This document shows positions 26,501 to 36,183 of a stretch of 64,000 bases of DNA, in pieces. The DNA lies in NCBI GenBank assembly GCA_003342895.1, contig PTFA01000494.1:37982-101981 (forward strand), read 5' to 3'. This stretch comes from Casuarius casuarius (Eukaryota > Chordata > Aves > Casuariiformes > Casuariidae). Every line of letters starts with the position of its first letter. The first letter of the stretch is position 1. Made by a program: the position numbers and the translations under genes. The notes under the pieces were generated by a model that was not told the origin of the DNA, did not search any database, and was given only the letters and a program-made list of their open reading frames with translations.

Positions 26501-29500
26501 CATTGCAGACTGTGATTATGTCCCTCTGTATGGACTGGGGCTTGGTCTTTAGGACCGTGAGTCGATCCGTAGATGTTGCACTGATTTTTGCAAGTACTTC
26601 CTCATACTGGCTAACAGTGGCAAGCTTCCGAATCAGGTTCTGGAGGAGCTGCTGTACGTTCTTCCGATACATCTGTCATAACATGAAGCAATCAGAATAC
26701 ATTTCCAAAACATGAGAGGATAGTATTAAAGTCTGAATGACACTGAAATAGACTGATGCTGATAGATATTTGTTGTCAACACTCTACTATGCGAGTTACA
26801 CACAGTGTAAGATACGAGGGTGAGATACTCTCTACTACCTGAGTTTTTGATATTGGCATTTAATGAAAGCAAAAGGAATCCAAATGAGCATTTAAATACC
26901 GATTGCCTCAGGGATTCAGTAGTGTCCCGATTAGCCCAAGTTACAACAAGTAAACACATAAGATCTACTGTATGAAATGAAGTACTGGCCACCTAATAAA
27001 ATACCAGAAATGAAAATACTCTGTCTCCTGCTGCTGAAGACAGCAAGAAAGAACAATACATGGTCATTCAGTGATGAAAATAGGACCTACTTCTCTCTGG
27101 AGTCAGTCAAGACTAGTTTCACTTAAGTCTGTTGAATTAAATTTTACAGTAAAACTGAGGTAAAGGAGAGGAGAATAAAGCGCTCTCTCTTTCACCCCGC
27201 AACGCTTTCCCATGTGGTCATTTAAGTTAATAGGAATGACAGATTTCAGTAAGAGCAGGACTGTACTCTTAAGCAGGCAGATCTCTCTCTACTCTGTCTA
27301 CTTAACAGATTCCAAAGCGGTTACTTTTCGAATTGCAGATACCATCCTGAAGCCATTAATGAAAAACCTAAATGGTTGAAAAACTGTCCATCCAAAACCT
27401 ATCAGCATACAACACAGGGTTGTCAGTCCAAGGGATGCATGTTTCCTGTTTTCCAATGAATATGTTATTCACTCCATAGCGGCCGTTTACATGGATTTCG
27501 AATTTACCCAAATCCAAGAGCACTCATTTGGGTTAAATTCATTCTTCAAGTCAGTGGTGTTCAACCAAGGCTAAATTTGGCTTGTTACTTAGTAAATAAC
27601 AGCTTTCTGCTTAGAAGAATTTTGATTTTACAGAAAAACAGACAGCAAAATTTTTCAGGGGAAGGGGGAGGGAAATCCCTGAGAGTACCTGGGAGAGGAT
27701 CCTAGACTTTCAAAGATAAGAATCCACATTTTCCTCACGAAGACACAGAAGTATTACTTAAAGTGTTGCATGTTCATAAACAGGCATAAGGTGATACAAA
27801 CAAAAACATCTTCACTGATGCATTCCCTTCTAAATTATTTGAAATTTCATACAATAGAACTTTATGAAACATTTTCTTGCCTAGCTTGTATTCANCTGAG
27901 ATCAACATAGCATCTTATGTACTTGGGGTGAGTTCTGGCTAATCATGGAAACTGCAAAACAATCAATGAATTAATCTCCAAAGCAAAAAGCCCTTGCCTG
28001 AATTTGTGGTTCACGTCAACCCAGAACTGGGGGGNGAGAGACAAGGAGTGCAGATACCAAGCTGAAACACCTAACACTGGTCAGTTTGCTCCTGTAGCTG
28101 CAAACCTCCAGAGAAAAGGAAAGCTGGGACAGATGTTCCTAAATCAAAACATGGAAATCAGGGAAATTAGCCCCCATTTGATATAACAGCAGTTCAACAT
28201 AACAAACATCTCTCTATCCACTGATGAGGCAAGACCTCTTAGCACAAAGCCAGAAGGAAATGCGAGTTTCCTGTCACGCTTCATAGATGTACCTGAGTCC
28301 ACTAAAACACCATCCCTCTGTTCTTTTGAGACTCGGTCACTTCTTGAGCAAATAGGCACTGATCTCCAAGCATTCAGTGTGAGGATAAGTACGTACTTTG
28401 CTTTGTCCCCATAATGAGATATTTACTGGTGGACCATTATTTACATTATCTCAGGCACTTCTATGATATCATATATATTTAATAACACACCGATGAACTC
28501 ACGGAATATGTCTTTTATCAACTAGATATTAATTTGATTGTAATACGGCCATCAGTCAGCGTAAACAGATGGTCTTCCTGTAGATTAGGCTTACCCTTTC
28601 CCAGTTATTCATCACCCAGTCTCATTTCTGATTCTGTATTCACACTGACATTCACATCACACGTATGCATCCCTTTAGTTTTATTTAAATAGCATGACCA
28701 CACAGAAACAAAGGCATCTCAGACTGTTGGACTGCAGCACCCTGTTCTCAAAACTCCACTTATTTCAACTCCAGCAAATTACAGACACCTCTTTCCTAAC
28801 AGTTACACAAACTTGTTTTTCAGTCTATTAGAATGCCTTCTGACCTGCTTGTCTATTAGCTCCTGTATCTGTGCAGCAACCTGAGCTGTAAAAACAAGAT
28901 CTATATATCATCCCTAGATCTTCCTAAGATCTGCTATTCTCTGTCTTTTTTTAAATTTAACAGGCATTTTAAGTATGCCCCTCTATTTCTGTACCACACC
29001 TAGGCAGTCTTGTAGAAGAAACTTCTAAGGACTGGACAGCATGGGAGAAAGTAACAGGACGCTTTTCAGCTGACGGTCACCTCTGTCTGTCCTCTACGGA
29101 CAGTGACTGGAAGTCATTACTACCTGCTAGATATTGAATAGCATATTTTAAATGAGTTTCCACACTCAATCCCACTACATGATATGGCAGCCAAACAAAA
29201 GAAAGAGATCAGTGCAATTGTTGGGATGCATATGAAAAGACATCATGACACAGAATGTGGCTTTGGTGTGACTCTGCATACGCTGATCATCTGTTTCACA
29301 GAAGAGGAGACTGGCAAATATTTACAGGGAACTAATCAGAAAATGGGAGGCAATGGACAACATGAAAAGACTCAGAAGACATATATTGAAACGCATGTTA
29401 ATTAAGTGATAAAAGGTACCAGAACAATGTAGAAATATCTCATGAGTGTGACCTCTGGGGAAACAGGAGGGAAGAAGTATAAGGAAAGGAATGGAATTGA

Positions 29501-32500
29501 GAGACAGAGGGGAAAAAAAAAAAAAAGATTAAGGCTCAACATCCCAAAGACTACATTTTGATGGGGTGATCTGCTAAGTTGATGAATGGTCTTTACTGGA
29601 CTCTTACTGATAGCTCTTAATAGCAGTGGAGCACAATCATTCTGAAAGTGCAATAAGAAGCTGCGAATAAAAGAGCCACAGTGAACAAGAATTGGAAAGT
29701 CTGTACTTTTGTATCCTTCAAGGCAATGACTCACACAAATAAATCCAAGCAATCTGCAGAAACGCAAGGTCATGGAAGTTGCCATTTGCTGTTCCAGCAG
29801 TTCACCAGCCAGTAACACAAGTAATTTTACTGCAGCACTTGCTTTCCTTTTGTTTTCCTAAAGGAAACTTCAAAGTCACTTGGAGGTCTAGAATGGGAGC
29901 TAGAGCTGGGAAAGATCTATAGCTCCCTGCCAGAGTGAGATGGCTCCCTACAGCTCATTGTCTAGCAGTTTGTCCATCTCCTACCTTTCCCCTCAATAGA
30001 TGATAGATTCACTGTTTAGATTTGCTGTATTGCCAGCAACTTCACTGTAGACAATCTTTCCCGGTTGTCATTTCACCCTGCTTTTACTTCCATCAACCCA
30101 ACTTTCCCCATTCTAAACAATTCCCTTGGTTTTTTTTTGTGCCAGTGGCTATTTTTCAAGCAGATACGAGTCCTCAATCTTATTGTTCCTCCATAAACTG
30201 AACTTTAGTTCCTTATCTTCCTATTAAAAGAGAGCCCAGAAACAAAGCAGCACTGTGGGAGCACTGCAAAGGAAAGCTGCCTCCTGGCACCCCCAGGGTG
30301 AAGACAAACCTTTTGTCTGTGAAGGAGTGCCCACAGTCAAGAGAGCTCCCTGCAGCTCTCCTTCAGCAATTCCAAGTTTGACCATTAAATTTGGTATCGT
30401 TTTGGTTTATATCCCATGCCACAGCTCACTCCCTTCTCCCCTCTTCTTTTGCTCCTCCCCCCTTTCAGGATACAGAAATGTATTTCAGCTTCTAAATTCA
30501 GTTTAGGTCTGTTCTCTTCCACCCTTGTTTATAGTCTCTTAAGGTCTTCTCAGGCCCCTGGCAGCATTCTCAACTCCTCCCAGCTAAGCTTACCTACCAA
30601 AGCTTGTTAACGTGCTGTTTGCTGCCTTGTCTACATCATTACTCGAAAGTTTATATAAGGAACACCAACCCCTCAGGAACACTAGCTAGCATTACGCCAT
30701 CTAGCAATTGTTCTTTGTGTTTATAGTTCTTCCAAATGCCACTCCAGTATCTTTTGTAATCTTAGTACNCTAGCTACACATGATCTGCTTGCTGAAACCT
30801 TTTAATTGTCTGTTCACCACATGAATATAAGCCCTGGTTTTCGGTTGAATTTTATCTTGGTACTTACAAGGTAAGCAACAGTTAAGCATCAGAATATTTC
30901 ATAAGACCTCCATGAAACATTATTTCTATCTGAGAACTGGGACTTAGTAAGATTAAGTGATCCTTCGTGTGCTCCCTTCAGAGGGGGGAACACAACAGAC
31001 GTCCTCTGAGCCCATGATGAGTGCTTTAAGCGCAAGAAAATTCTTCCTGGTCCAGTTTTCCTTTAGAAATTTTTTTCTCAAACCTGCCCTGACTCTTCCA
31101 TAGACTCTACAGATCAGTGGTCTGATTCTAACAAACCTTGCTCACACGAATCAAAGTAGTTACCAGCCCAGAGAGGGATTTCTCAGATATGCAATGCTTT
31201 CCAGCATCATATCTACCTTCTTCTAAACAAAAATCACTAAGATGAAAAACATAAGCATCTACAAAGTGGCATTTGTCTGCACAATATGCAATTATTTTAC
31301 AGGTTTAGGGATGGGGTAAACGCAGTGCTTTCAAAAGCATCTGTATGTTTTTTTCTTGAGCCTAGGTACCAGACAGAAATTTTTGTTATAAGCACCTTCT
31401 TAATAAGTTAGCTTAACTGCCCAGAGCCATATCATGCTGTTAACAACAAGTCTGCAATATCAAAGCATTAAAGTAATGGCTTTTTATCCAATAACATTGT
31501 GCACAGACAACTGACCTCTTCACCACTGGCTATGCGCTGTGCCAGCTCCTTTAAATTTCTCATCATTCTTTCATCTCGGAAATCATAAGGAAATGTCTCT
31601 GTCCATTCAGTCAACAGTTGTAGGATTTTGGGCGCAATTTTTCGTATCCGGTTCTATTTGAAAAATATTAAGGAGGAAAGTTACATGCAACAGCAATACA
31701 GCGTATATTTAACCCAAAGGAAATGCAATTCCCTCCTAGAGGATACTGTGGAACATAAGGGTATGAAGGTCAGTTAAATTTTTAATCTTAATTTAATTCT
31801 GCACTGGATTACAGGCCACAGTCAATACCCACTGAAGCCAATGAAAAGACTGTCATTGGCTTAACTGGGCTAGAAATTAGGCCCTAGGTAATTTGACAGT
31901 CTTAGAATTATACTTGTGTTTTGCTCTTCATTATCTGGAGCATCACAATGCAAGACATGCTAGTATTTCCATAATCTGTGGCTAACTACCCGCTATAAAA
32001 GTGATAAGCTTCAGTTCTGACAATAAATTCTCAATACACCACACAGTGAGAAATCAGTAGAGTTAGTCACCTATGTTAATTTAATTCATGTTATTTTCTA
32101 CTGGGGTGGAGGGTCTATCTAGATGTCCACATTTCTCTCCCTTTTATTCTCCATATTACATGAACAAGGAAAAAGAGGCACTTCCCTGTAAAGCTGCCAG
32201 CAATCTAAGCCACTCTGCAAAAACTGAAGCAAGACTGTAGCTCAGCCTGTGAGATAAGTCAGTGTAATTCATTTTCATGTGCTTAACTCACACTTGCATC
32301 TTTCCAACATTTGGCCTTATGCATCAAGACATTTGGATACCCTAAAACAAAAGCAATCACTGCAAGGCCAAGGAAGGATATGTTGTTAATAGAAAACACT
32401 TTTTTCTGGCCCTAATATCAGAGCTTTGGTAAAACAAACTGAATGCAGCAGCAACAACAGTCATCATGCAGGAGGACAGGCTGAGCATCGTGGAAATTTC

Positions 32501-34766
32501 CCACAAATGTCAGTGACTGAAGGGTCAAATTCCAGTTGCTCATGTCAGGTTTTCAGTCTGTTTAATGCTGCTGAGGACTCTCTTGAGTAGAAACATTTTG
32601 CTATGGGCAGGGTAGAGATATTTGAATGGAAGAGGAAGAGTGCCTCAGAGTGAAAGATCTTACCTTGTCCAGGCCAGGTTCACTTAGTCTCTGCTGCTCA
32701 ACACACAGATGGCAAACTTTGGCCATCAGCTCGTAAGGATGCATGAACAGACGCGAACTGAGAAGGAAAGTGAAGATATATGTCCTCTGCAAACAAGAAC
32801 AAGACAGAGAAAGGGATAAATCACTACCAGTTTCATATTCTCTCAAAATGCATTTCTNACATATCAGTTCCTAATGCTTTACAATCCACAAAACAAAACT
32901 GTTCGTTTGGCTGTGCAAAGTGCTAATACTACAGCAGTAAACATTTAATTGTAACTTGTCATAGCTCCAGAATCAATACTACATATTCGTGCTTGAGCCA
33001 AGTTATGCAAGATTAAACCAAAACAAGGCAGGGCAGGGCTGGTTTAGTTCTCCTTTTGTACACAGTGTTCTAATAAGCTCAGTACCTGAAATTACTCAGA
33101 ATGCAATTTCAACCCATCCTCCCTTGCTCTGTAGTAAACCTTTTTTGCAAGAGCAATTACCAGATTATGTAACTCTTTCTAGCCGAACAATGGAATATAA
33201 TTCATGCTACGAGACAAAGCTACGTATAATACCAATATAGAACCTTCTCTGCTTCCACATTTCTGGTTAAAGTAAACAGGCTTCAGAAGACAAAAGACAG
33301 AAAGATGCCCCAATGCCAGTTTGCCAAGTCACTGAACTGTCTCAATTTTATCACATGCTCCATCTTTTCTGTGCTGTAGTTGCCTGACTTCAGTAAACCC
33401 CACACTATGATCTCTAACTTCCTTTAAGAAGCCCCAAATGCCTTTCATCTCTCACAGTATTGCCTGTCTCCTAGGGGAAAGGGGAGGGAAATACACATAG
33501 TTTAATTATAGAGAATAACAATTAGTAACTCATTCTGGAGGTACAAGAAGAGGGTTCTTACGCTGCAATAATATTCCATGAATTAAGTTTTTAAGTCATT
33601 ATGAGATGGCTATTCCACTCCATTCCCCACATTGCTAGTAATTAAGTATCTGTGGCACCCACAAAAAAAGTCTACAACACTACAGTTCTAGCGACTTGAA
33701 ATAAATCATCACGTTTGACCAATCAGTGTCTAAGTAGCTAGATATTTGCATTTTTTTCTTTAAGCATTAATGCACAATAAATAGCTTAAGAACAGTCCTA
33801 GGGTGCTGCTAACTGACAGAAATAAAAAATGATCATGTCTTGGAACCGTGAATTGATTTACAACAAGAACAGAAGCTGAACATAAGCAGAATTATTTCTT
33901 CAGCTACAGCTTTTCAACAAATAGTGGTGTAGTTTCATCTACCCTCAATCATCCCCCTTCCCCACACTCCTTGGTATCATTCTTCTTTTCTGATAAAGAC
34001 ATAAAACATCTCGATGCACAAATGCCTCTAGGCAGGCCAAGAATTCTCAGATGATGAACGCCCCATTCTCGTGCCAGCTTCTGGCTGGGCTTCTGCTGAT
34101 TCCCAACACCACGTGCCAATTCAACATTTCAGTTGCTAACCACAAGATTCATGTCAACCTGAGTTGCAACTGGGAGGAAACGTATTAAAACCCCGTTATC
34201 TTTAAACTAAATACACCCATCATGTTACGCTGGTGATCCTTTCTCCTCAGCCTGCCTTCTGAGACCCTTCCATTATTGACGGATTTATAATGGTCAGTGG
34301 TGCAATCCATCAGACAGAACGCCACGCTAGGTACTTACTTTAGAAATGAATCACCAAGGTTGTGCACTTAGCAGCAGCAGTAATAAAGGATTAGACTTCT
34401 TAAGTCAGTTGAGTACTGCATGCTGAACTCACATGGAGCACATCTGTTTATACTATATCACTGCTGATCAGTCAGTTGAACCCCTATCAATTTGATGTGC
34501 AGCTAAAACAGAATGTGTCACATCTGACAGATTCCCTTTATGAGGTGCATCGGGCCTAGCCATTTAGTTTGCGAGGTGTATAGACTTACATCAGGATAGT
34601 AATCTACAGTGGGTACTAAGTGCTGGATCAGAGCTTCCAGAGACCCTGACAGGAGATTGTTGTCATGGTAATAGAGTCCTCCACAGTTGTCCTCTTTTGA
34701 CTGATACAGGTTCCTGTTGTATCCACTGCTGTCAAACATAGCTGCAAAGGGAGGTGTCTGTGGCAT
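14548..34766 (-). CDS. RASGEF1B: RASGEF1B coding region, 13 coding exons, 472 aa
   Basis: Ras guanine-nucleotide exchange factor of the RASGEF1 family. The family is known to promote GDP/GTP exchange on RAP2-type small GTPases, acting in the cytosol and on endosomal membranes, and mammalian RASGEF1B is an early LPS-inducible gene. I joined the exons by hand: 34766-34590, 32786-32664, 31653-31516, 26672-26460, 26361-26287, 24958-24863, 24265-24163, 23409-23330, 22051-21956, 18001-17906, 16652-16529, 15857-15785 and 14572-14548. All introns are GT-AG and phases agree across each junction, giving 1,419 nt. The product starts MPQTPPFAAMFDSSGYNRN and ends STLLGRV. By family comparison the N-terminal RasGEF_N region covers about residues 34-165 and the catalytic CDC25-like domain about 200-445. 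The length agrees with my recollection of about 473 aa for mammalian proteins. No N, frameshift or internal stop falls in the coding exons, so the gene looks intact. The ATG has A at -3. Confidence 0.97.
15750..15759 (-). promoter_or_regulatory. Two overlapping AATAAA hexamers at the exon 13 read-through stop
   Basis: On the minus strand, AATAAA occupies 15,754-15,759 and again 15,750-15,755, sharing bases with the in-frame TAA (15,751-15,753) that ends the extension of exon 13. This is the arrangement expected of a composite terminal exon. The downstream sequence is not clearly GU-rich. Confidence 0.45.
15785..15857 (-). CDS. RASGEF1B: RASGEF1B exon 13 (residues 441-465)
   Basis: The acceptor is TTGCAG|CA. 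It has 73 nt and ends in phase 2 inside the Arg465 codon at AG|GTTTGT, a donor that departs from consensus at +3 and +4. It encodes LYLASYESESPENHIEKD and then RWKTL. If the donor is ignored, the frame continues for ten codons (FVSKVIRINK) to a TAA at 15,751-15,753 that overlaps two AATAAA hexamers. Confidence 0.93.
16529..16652 (-). CDS. RASGEF1B: RASGEF1B exon 12 (residues 400-441)
   Basis: The acceptor is CTGACAG|AAA and the donor GATGATG|GTAAGG. It has 124 nt and ends in phase 1. It encodes KFWELAKQVSEFMTWKQV and then ECPFERDRKILQYLLTVPVF in separate blocks, ending S-D-D. The K-x-W-E-L-A-K-Q-V helix and the following L-Q-Y-L-L segment close the catalytic domain. Confidence 0.97.
17906..18001 (-). 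CDS. RASGEF1B: RASGEF1B exon 11 (residues 368-399)
   Basis: The acceptor is CCTTAG|ATT and the donor GAA|GTAAGT. The exon has 96 nt, phase 0. It encodes IVIPFFSLLIKDLYFLNE and then GCANRLPNGHVNFE. It corresponds to the conserved RasGEF segment V-P-x-x-x-x-x-x-K-D-L-x-x-x-N-E-G next to the helical hairpin that opens the GTPase switch region. The 3.95-kb intron before it is the third longest in the gene. Confidence 0.97.
21816..21842. repeat. TTA/ATT trinucleotide microsatellite
   Basis: Imperfect TTA repeat with one TGA interruption, in intron 10 of RASGEF1B. On the transcribed strand it reads as AAT repeats. Confidence 0.85.
21956..22051 (-). CDS. RASGEF1B: RASGEF1B exon 10 (residues 336-367)
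   Basis: The acceptor is CTTGTAG|CAT and the donor AAG|GTATGT. The exon has 96 nt, phase 0. It encodes HQMDPSSNFYNYRTALRG and then AAQRSLTAHSNREK. The D-P-S-S-N-F-x-N-Y-R-x-x-L block is the Ras-contacting part of the CDC25 domain in related exchange factors. Confidence 0.97.
23330..23409 (-). CDS. RASGEF1B: RASGEF1B exon 9 (residues 309-335)
   Basis: The acceptor is ATCAAG|CT and the donor GAG|GTAAGT. It has 80 nt, enters in phase 1 and leaves in phase 0. It encodes GMNMSPVSRLKKTWAKVK then TAKFDILE. G-x-x-x-x-P-V-x-R-L-x-x-T-W follows the exon 8 signature in RasGEF domains. The pyrimidine tract before the AAG acceptor is weak. Confidence 0.97.
24163..24265 (-). CDS. RASGEF1B: RASGEF1B exon 8 (residues 275-309)
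   Basis: The acceptor is TTGCAG|CCT and the donor ATTATTT|GTAAGT. It has 103 nt and ends in phase 1, splitting the Ser309 codon. It encodes PVKKKHRARVIEYFIDVA and then RECFNIGNFNSLMAII. The R-x-x-x-I-E-x-F-I-x-V-A-x-x-C-x-x-I-x-N-F-N-S-L-M-A-I pattern is the most recognisable RasGEF signature and places the catalytic core beyond doubt. Confidence 0.98.
24863..24958 (-). CDS. RASGEF1B: RASGEF1B exon 7 (residues 243-274)
   Basis: The acceptor is CCTGCAG|AGC and the donor ATG|GTGAGC. The exon has 96 nt, phase 0. It encodes SCYGDQKKTGNLEAYVEW and then FNRLSYLVATEICM. The N-L-E-A-Y-V-E-W-F-N-R-L-S-x-L-V-A-T-E-I string corresponds to the conserved CDC25-domain block in which a Trp-Phe-Asn element precedes the catalytic core helices. 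Confidence 0.97.
26287..26361 (-). CDS. RASGEF1B: RASGEF1B exon 6 (residues 218-242)
   Basis: The acceptor is TTCAG|GAG and the donor AAG|GTAATC. Only 75 nt, phase 0. It encodes ERLNYIGPEEFVQAF then VQKDPLDNDK, continuing the helix that begins in exon 5; L-x-x-I-x-P-E-E-F is a standard RasGEF block. It is separated from exon 5 by an intron of only 98 nt, the shortest in the gene. Confidence 0.96.
26460..26672 (-). CDS. RASGEF1B: RASGEF1B exon 5 (residues 147-217)
   Basis: The acceptor is GACAG|ATG and the donor CTT|GTAAGT. This is the largest coding exon (213 nt), phase 0. It encodes MYRKNVQQLLQNLIRKL, then LTVLKTKPQSIQRDI and DPYTLAQQLTHIEL, the linker into the catalytic CDC25 domain. The D-P-x-x-x-A-x-Q-L-T-x-I-E segment is the conserved first helix of RasGEF catalytic domains. 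The ATG at the exon's start is an internal codon and not an initiator. Confidence 0.97.
26673..31515 (-). other. RASGEF1B: RASGEF1B intron 4 (4.8 kb)
   Basis: AT-rich unique sequence. It carries a purine-rich stretch on the + strand (about 29,464-29,526) ending in 14 consecutive A, which is pyrimidine-rich in the transcript. Two chance ORFs near 29.2 kb (+) and 29.4-29.8 kb (-) show no family resemblance. I see nothing else. Confidence 0.8.
31516..31653 (-). CDS. RASGEF1B: RASGEF1B exon 4 (residues 101-146)
   Basis: The acceptor is CAAATAG|AAC and the donor GAG|GTCAGT, a slightly unusual GTC start. The exon has 138 nt, phase 0 at both ends. It encodes NRIRKIAPKILQLLTEW, then FPYDFRDERMMRNLKEL and ends IASGEE, the last part of the RasGEF_N helical bundle; the W-x-x-x-F-P-Y-D-F element is characteristic. 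Exons 2-4 together make the block that I recall as circularised in mouse (circRasGEF1B). Confidence 0.97.
31814..31886. repeat. Palindromic interspersed repeat copy
   Basis: The perfect 10-bp arms AAGCCAATGA (31,835-31,844) and TCATTGGCTT (31,853-31,862) enclose an 8-base loop, and outer GGCC/GGCCCT ends extend the symmetry imperfectly. I recall sauropsid genomes carrying many copies of a similar palindrome centred on 'ACTGAAGTCAATGG..CCATTGACTTCA'. It lies in RASGEF1B intron 3. Confidence 0.5.
32664..32786 (-). CDS. RASGEF1B: RASGEF1B exon 3 (residues 60-100)
   Basis: The acceptor is TTTGCAG|AGG and the donor is AAG|GTAAGA. The exon has 123 nt, phase 0 at both ends. It encodes RTYIFTFLLSSRLFMHPYEL and on to EPGLDK, the heart of the RasGEF_N region; the F-L-S-S-R-F pattern is typical of RasGEF N-terminal modules, which brace the catalytic domain. 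In phase with exons 2 and 4, so skipping it would keep frame. Confidence 0.97.
32787..34589 (-). other. RASGEF1B: RASGEF1B introns 2 and 3 (32,787-34,589 and 31,654-32,663)
   Basis: Intron 2 (1.8 kb) shows no recognisable exon or repeat beyond AT-rich unique sequence. Intron 3 (1.0 kb, 31,654-32,663) carries the palindromic repeat at 31.81-31.89 kb. Both have GT-AG ends read from the sequence. Confidence 0.8.
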
Positions 34767-34772
34767 CCTTTC
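34590..34772 (-). CDS. RASGEF1B: RASGEF1B exon 2 (first coding exon, residues 1-59)
   Basis: The acceptor TTTCCTCAG ends at 34,773, followed by GAAAGG and the start codon at 34,766. The exon encodes MPQTPPFAAMFDSSGYNRN through VDYYPD and ends in phase 0 at GAT|GTAAGT. It holds the unstructured N-terminus and the start of the RasGEF_N region (motif SGSLEALIQHLVP). The acceptor's pyrimidine tract is partly a TG dinucleotide repeat. Translation continues past the donor in the raw sequence only by chance. Confidence 0.97.
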
Positions 34773-34780
34773 CTGAGGAA

Positions 34781-34793
34781 ACACACACACACA
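34781..34793. repeat. CA/TG dinucleotide repeat in the exon 2 acceptor tract
   Basis: An AC repeat on the + strand begins about eight bases from the exon 2 boundary, so it forms the upstream half of the transcript's polypyrimidine tract (TG repeats followed by TTTCCTCAG). Confidence 0.85.
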
Positions 34794-35937
34794 AGAGAGA
34801 TGGTATAATTATCAGAAGGTGTAACATGAGAGGCATTCTGAACTCAAGAGCTGTTATCACAGCACCACACTAGAAAAATCAGTCTCATGCCCTACGTTGC
34901 TTGCACACAGCAGTAAAGATCGTATCACCTTTCAACCCATGCAGATTTCTCTGGAAAGGGCTCTGATCACTGTTTGTTGCAATTACTAGGCACTACTTTT
35001 GCATCTTGGTGCTTTTTGTTAAATTATAGATAAGAGATGGAGGTTAAGACTAAGAAGGAGTGTGCAAGGATCCTGGCAGAGATTTTGGAACTCAAACTTT
35101 CTCTAAAGCTTTTGGGGACGTGGCATAACATTAATTGATGAATTTGGGCAAAATCCTGACAGCAGCTACATGAGAGTAAGTCTCTGATGTGGAGGTGTTT
35201 TCAAGTTGTTATGGGCAGATGCAGCCCCTATGTGGAGGGATAGACAGTAAAATAAAACCATAAAAAAGGTTGTGTGTGATGACAGTCTCCTTGTATGACA
35301 GGAGAGCCATGTGACTGCAGTCAAAAGCTCCTTTTCCCCCACCCTACCTAGGTAAATCAGCTGTGGGTTTTCCCAATAACACTGTGACATGTCTGACCCA
35401 AGCTAAAACTTCACACTTAATAGCATCTATCTTCACCTATTCTCTGAGCAGCTCCACAGAAACTTGGAAAGCTTGTGTATAGTTCATTACCAATGTAACT
35501 GAAGATGTAAGCAGAGCTGGAGCTCTGCTAAACCCTCCCTCTAAATTTTGGGAGAAGGTAAAAAATCCAGCCCTATGTTTTCCAGCTTCAGATGTGCTTA
35601 GTATTAAAGAAAAAATAATTACTCATCAATCAGCATCTCAGCGCCTGTAGATTAAAAATGCCTTACCAAGAAAAATCTTAGATGAACCAATGCTGCAGGC
35701 TGCTCAGTCATCCAAGTTAGCGGGTGGGCGGAGAGGGGGCAATGACCCCCCGAGAGCTCTTTTGGTGATGCAGTATGTGAAAAGGCCAAAAGATAATGTC
35801 TCTGATTACTTAGGAGGTGAGTTATAACCCCCTTCCCTTTCCCCTGCCTTCTGGTAGTAGCAATTCTTGTCAGTTTGTTAAAGAACCTAGGTTTTATAGC
35901 CTTTACTGCAAGCTAGGTTTGTGCTAATTTTAACCCC

Positions 35938-35941
<4 letters not shown>

Positions 35942-35990
<49 letters not shown>

Positions 35991-36021
35991 TATGGAAATT
36001 TTTTTTTTTTTTTTTTTTTTC

Positions 36022-36074
<53 letters not shown>

Positions 36075-36102
36075 CCTCCCTCTCTCTCCTCTCCCTTTCT
36101 TT

Positions 36103-36177
<75 letters not shown>
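35942..36177. repeat. Array of long poly-T runs (44, 22, 49 and 73 bases)
   Basis: Uninterrupted T runs at 35,942-35,985, 35,999-36,020, 36,026-36,074 and 36,105-36,177 are separated by short A- or C-containing breaks, including a pyrimidine-only spacer at 36,075-36,104. In the RASGEF1B pre-mRNA this is poly-A in intron 1, about 1.2 kb before exon 2. Runs this long and pure are more typical of sequencing or gap-filling error, or of retroposed poly-A tails, than of stable genomic DNA. The open frames across it are artefacts. Confidence 0.9.

Positions 36178-36183
<6 letters not shown>

Noticed and set aside
26412..26672. The ATG at 26,672 as a start codon of a separate 86-aa gene
   Set aside because: It is the first codon of exon 5, preceded by a GACAG acceptor and in phase with exon 4; the sequence after 26,460 is intron 4 to 5 read-through.
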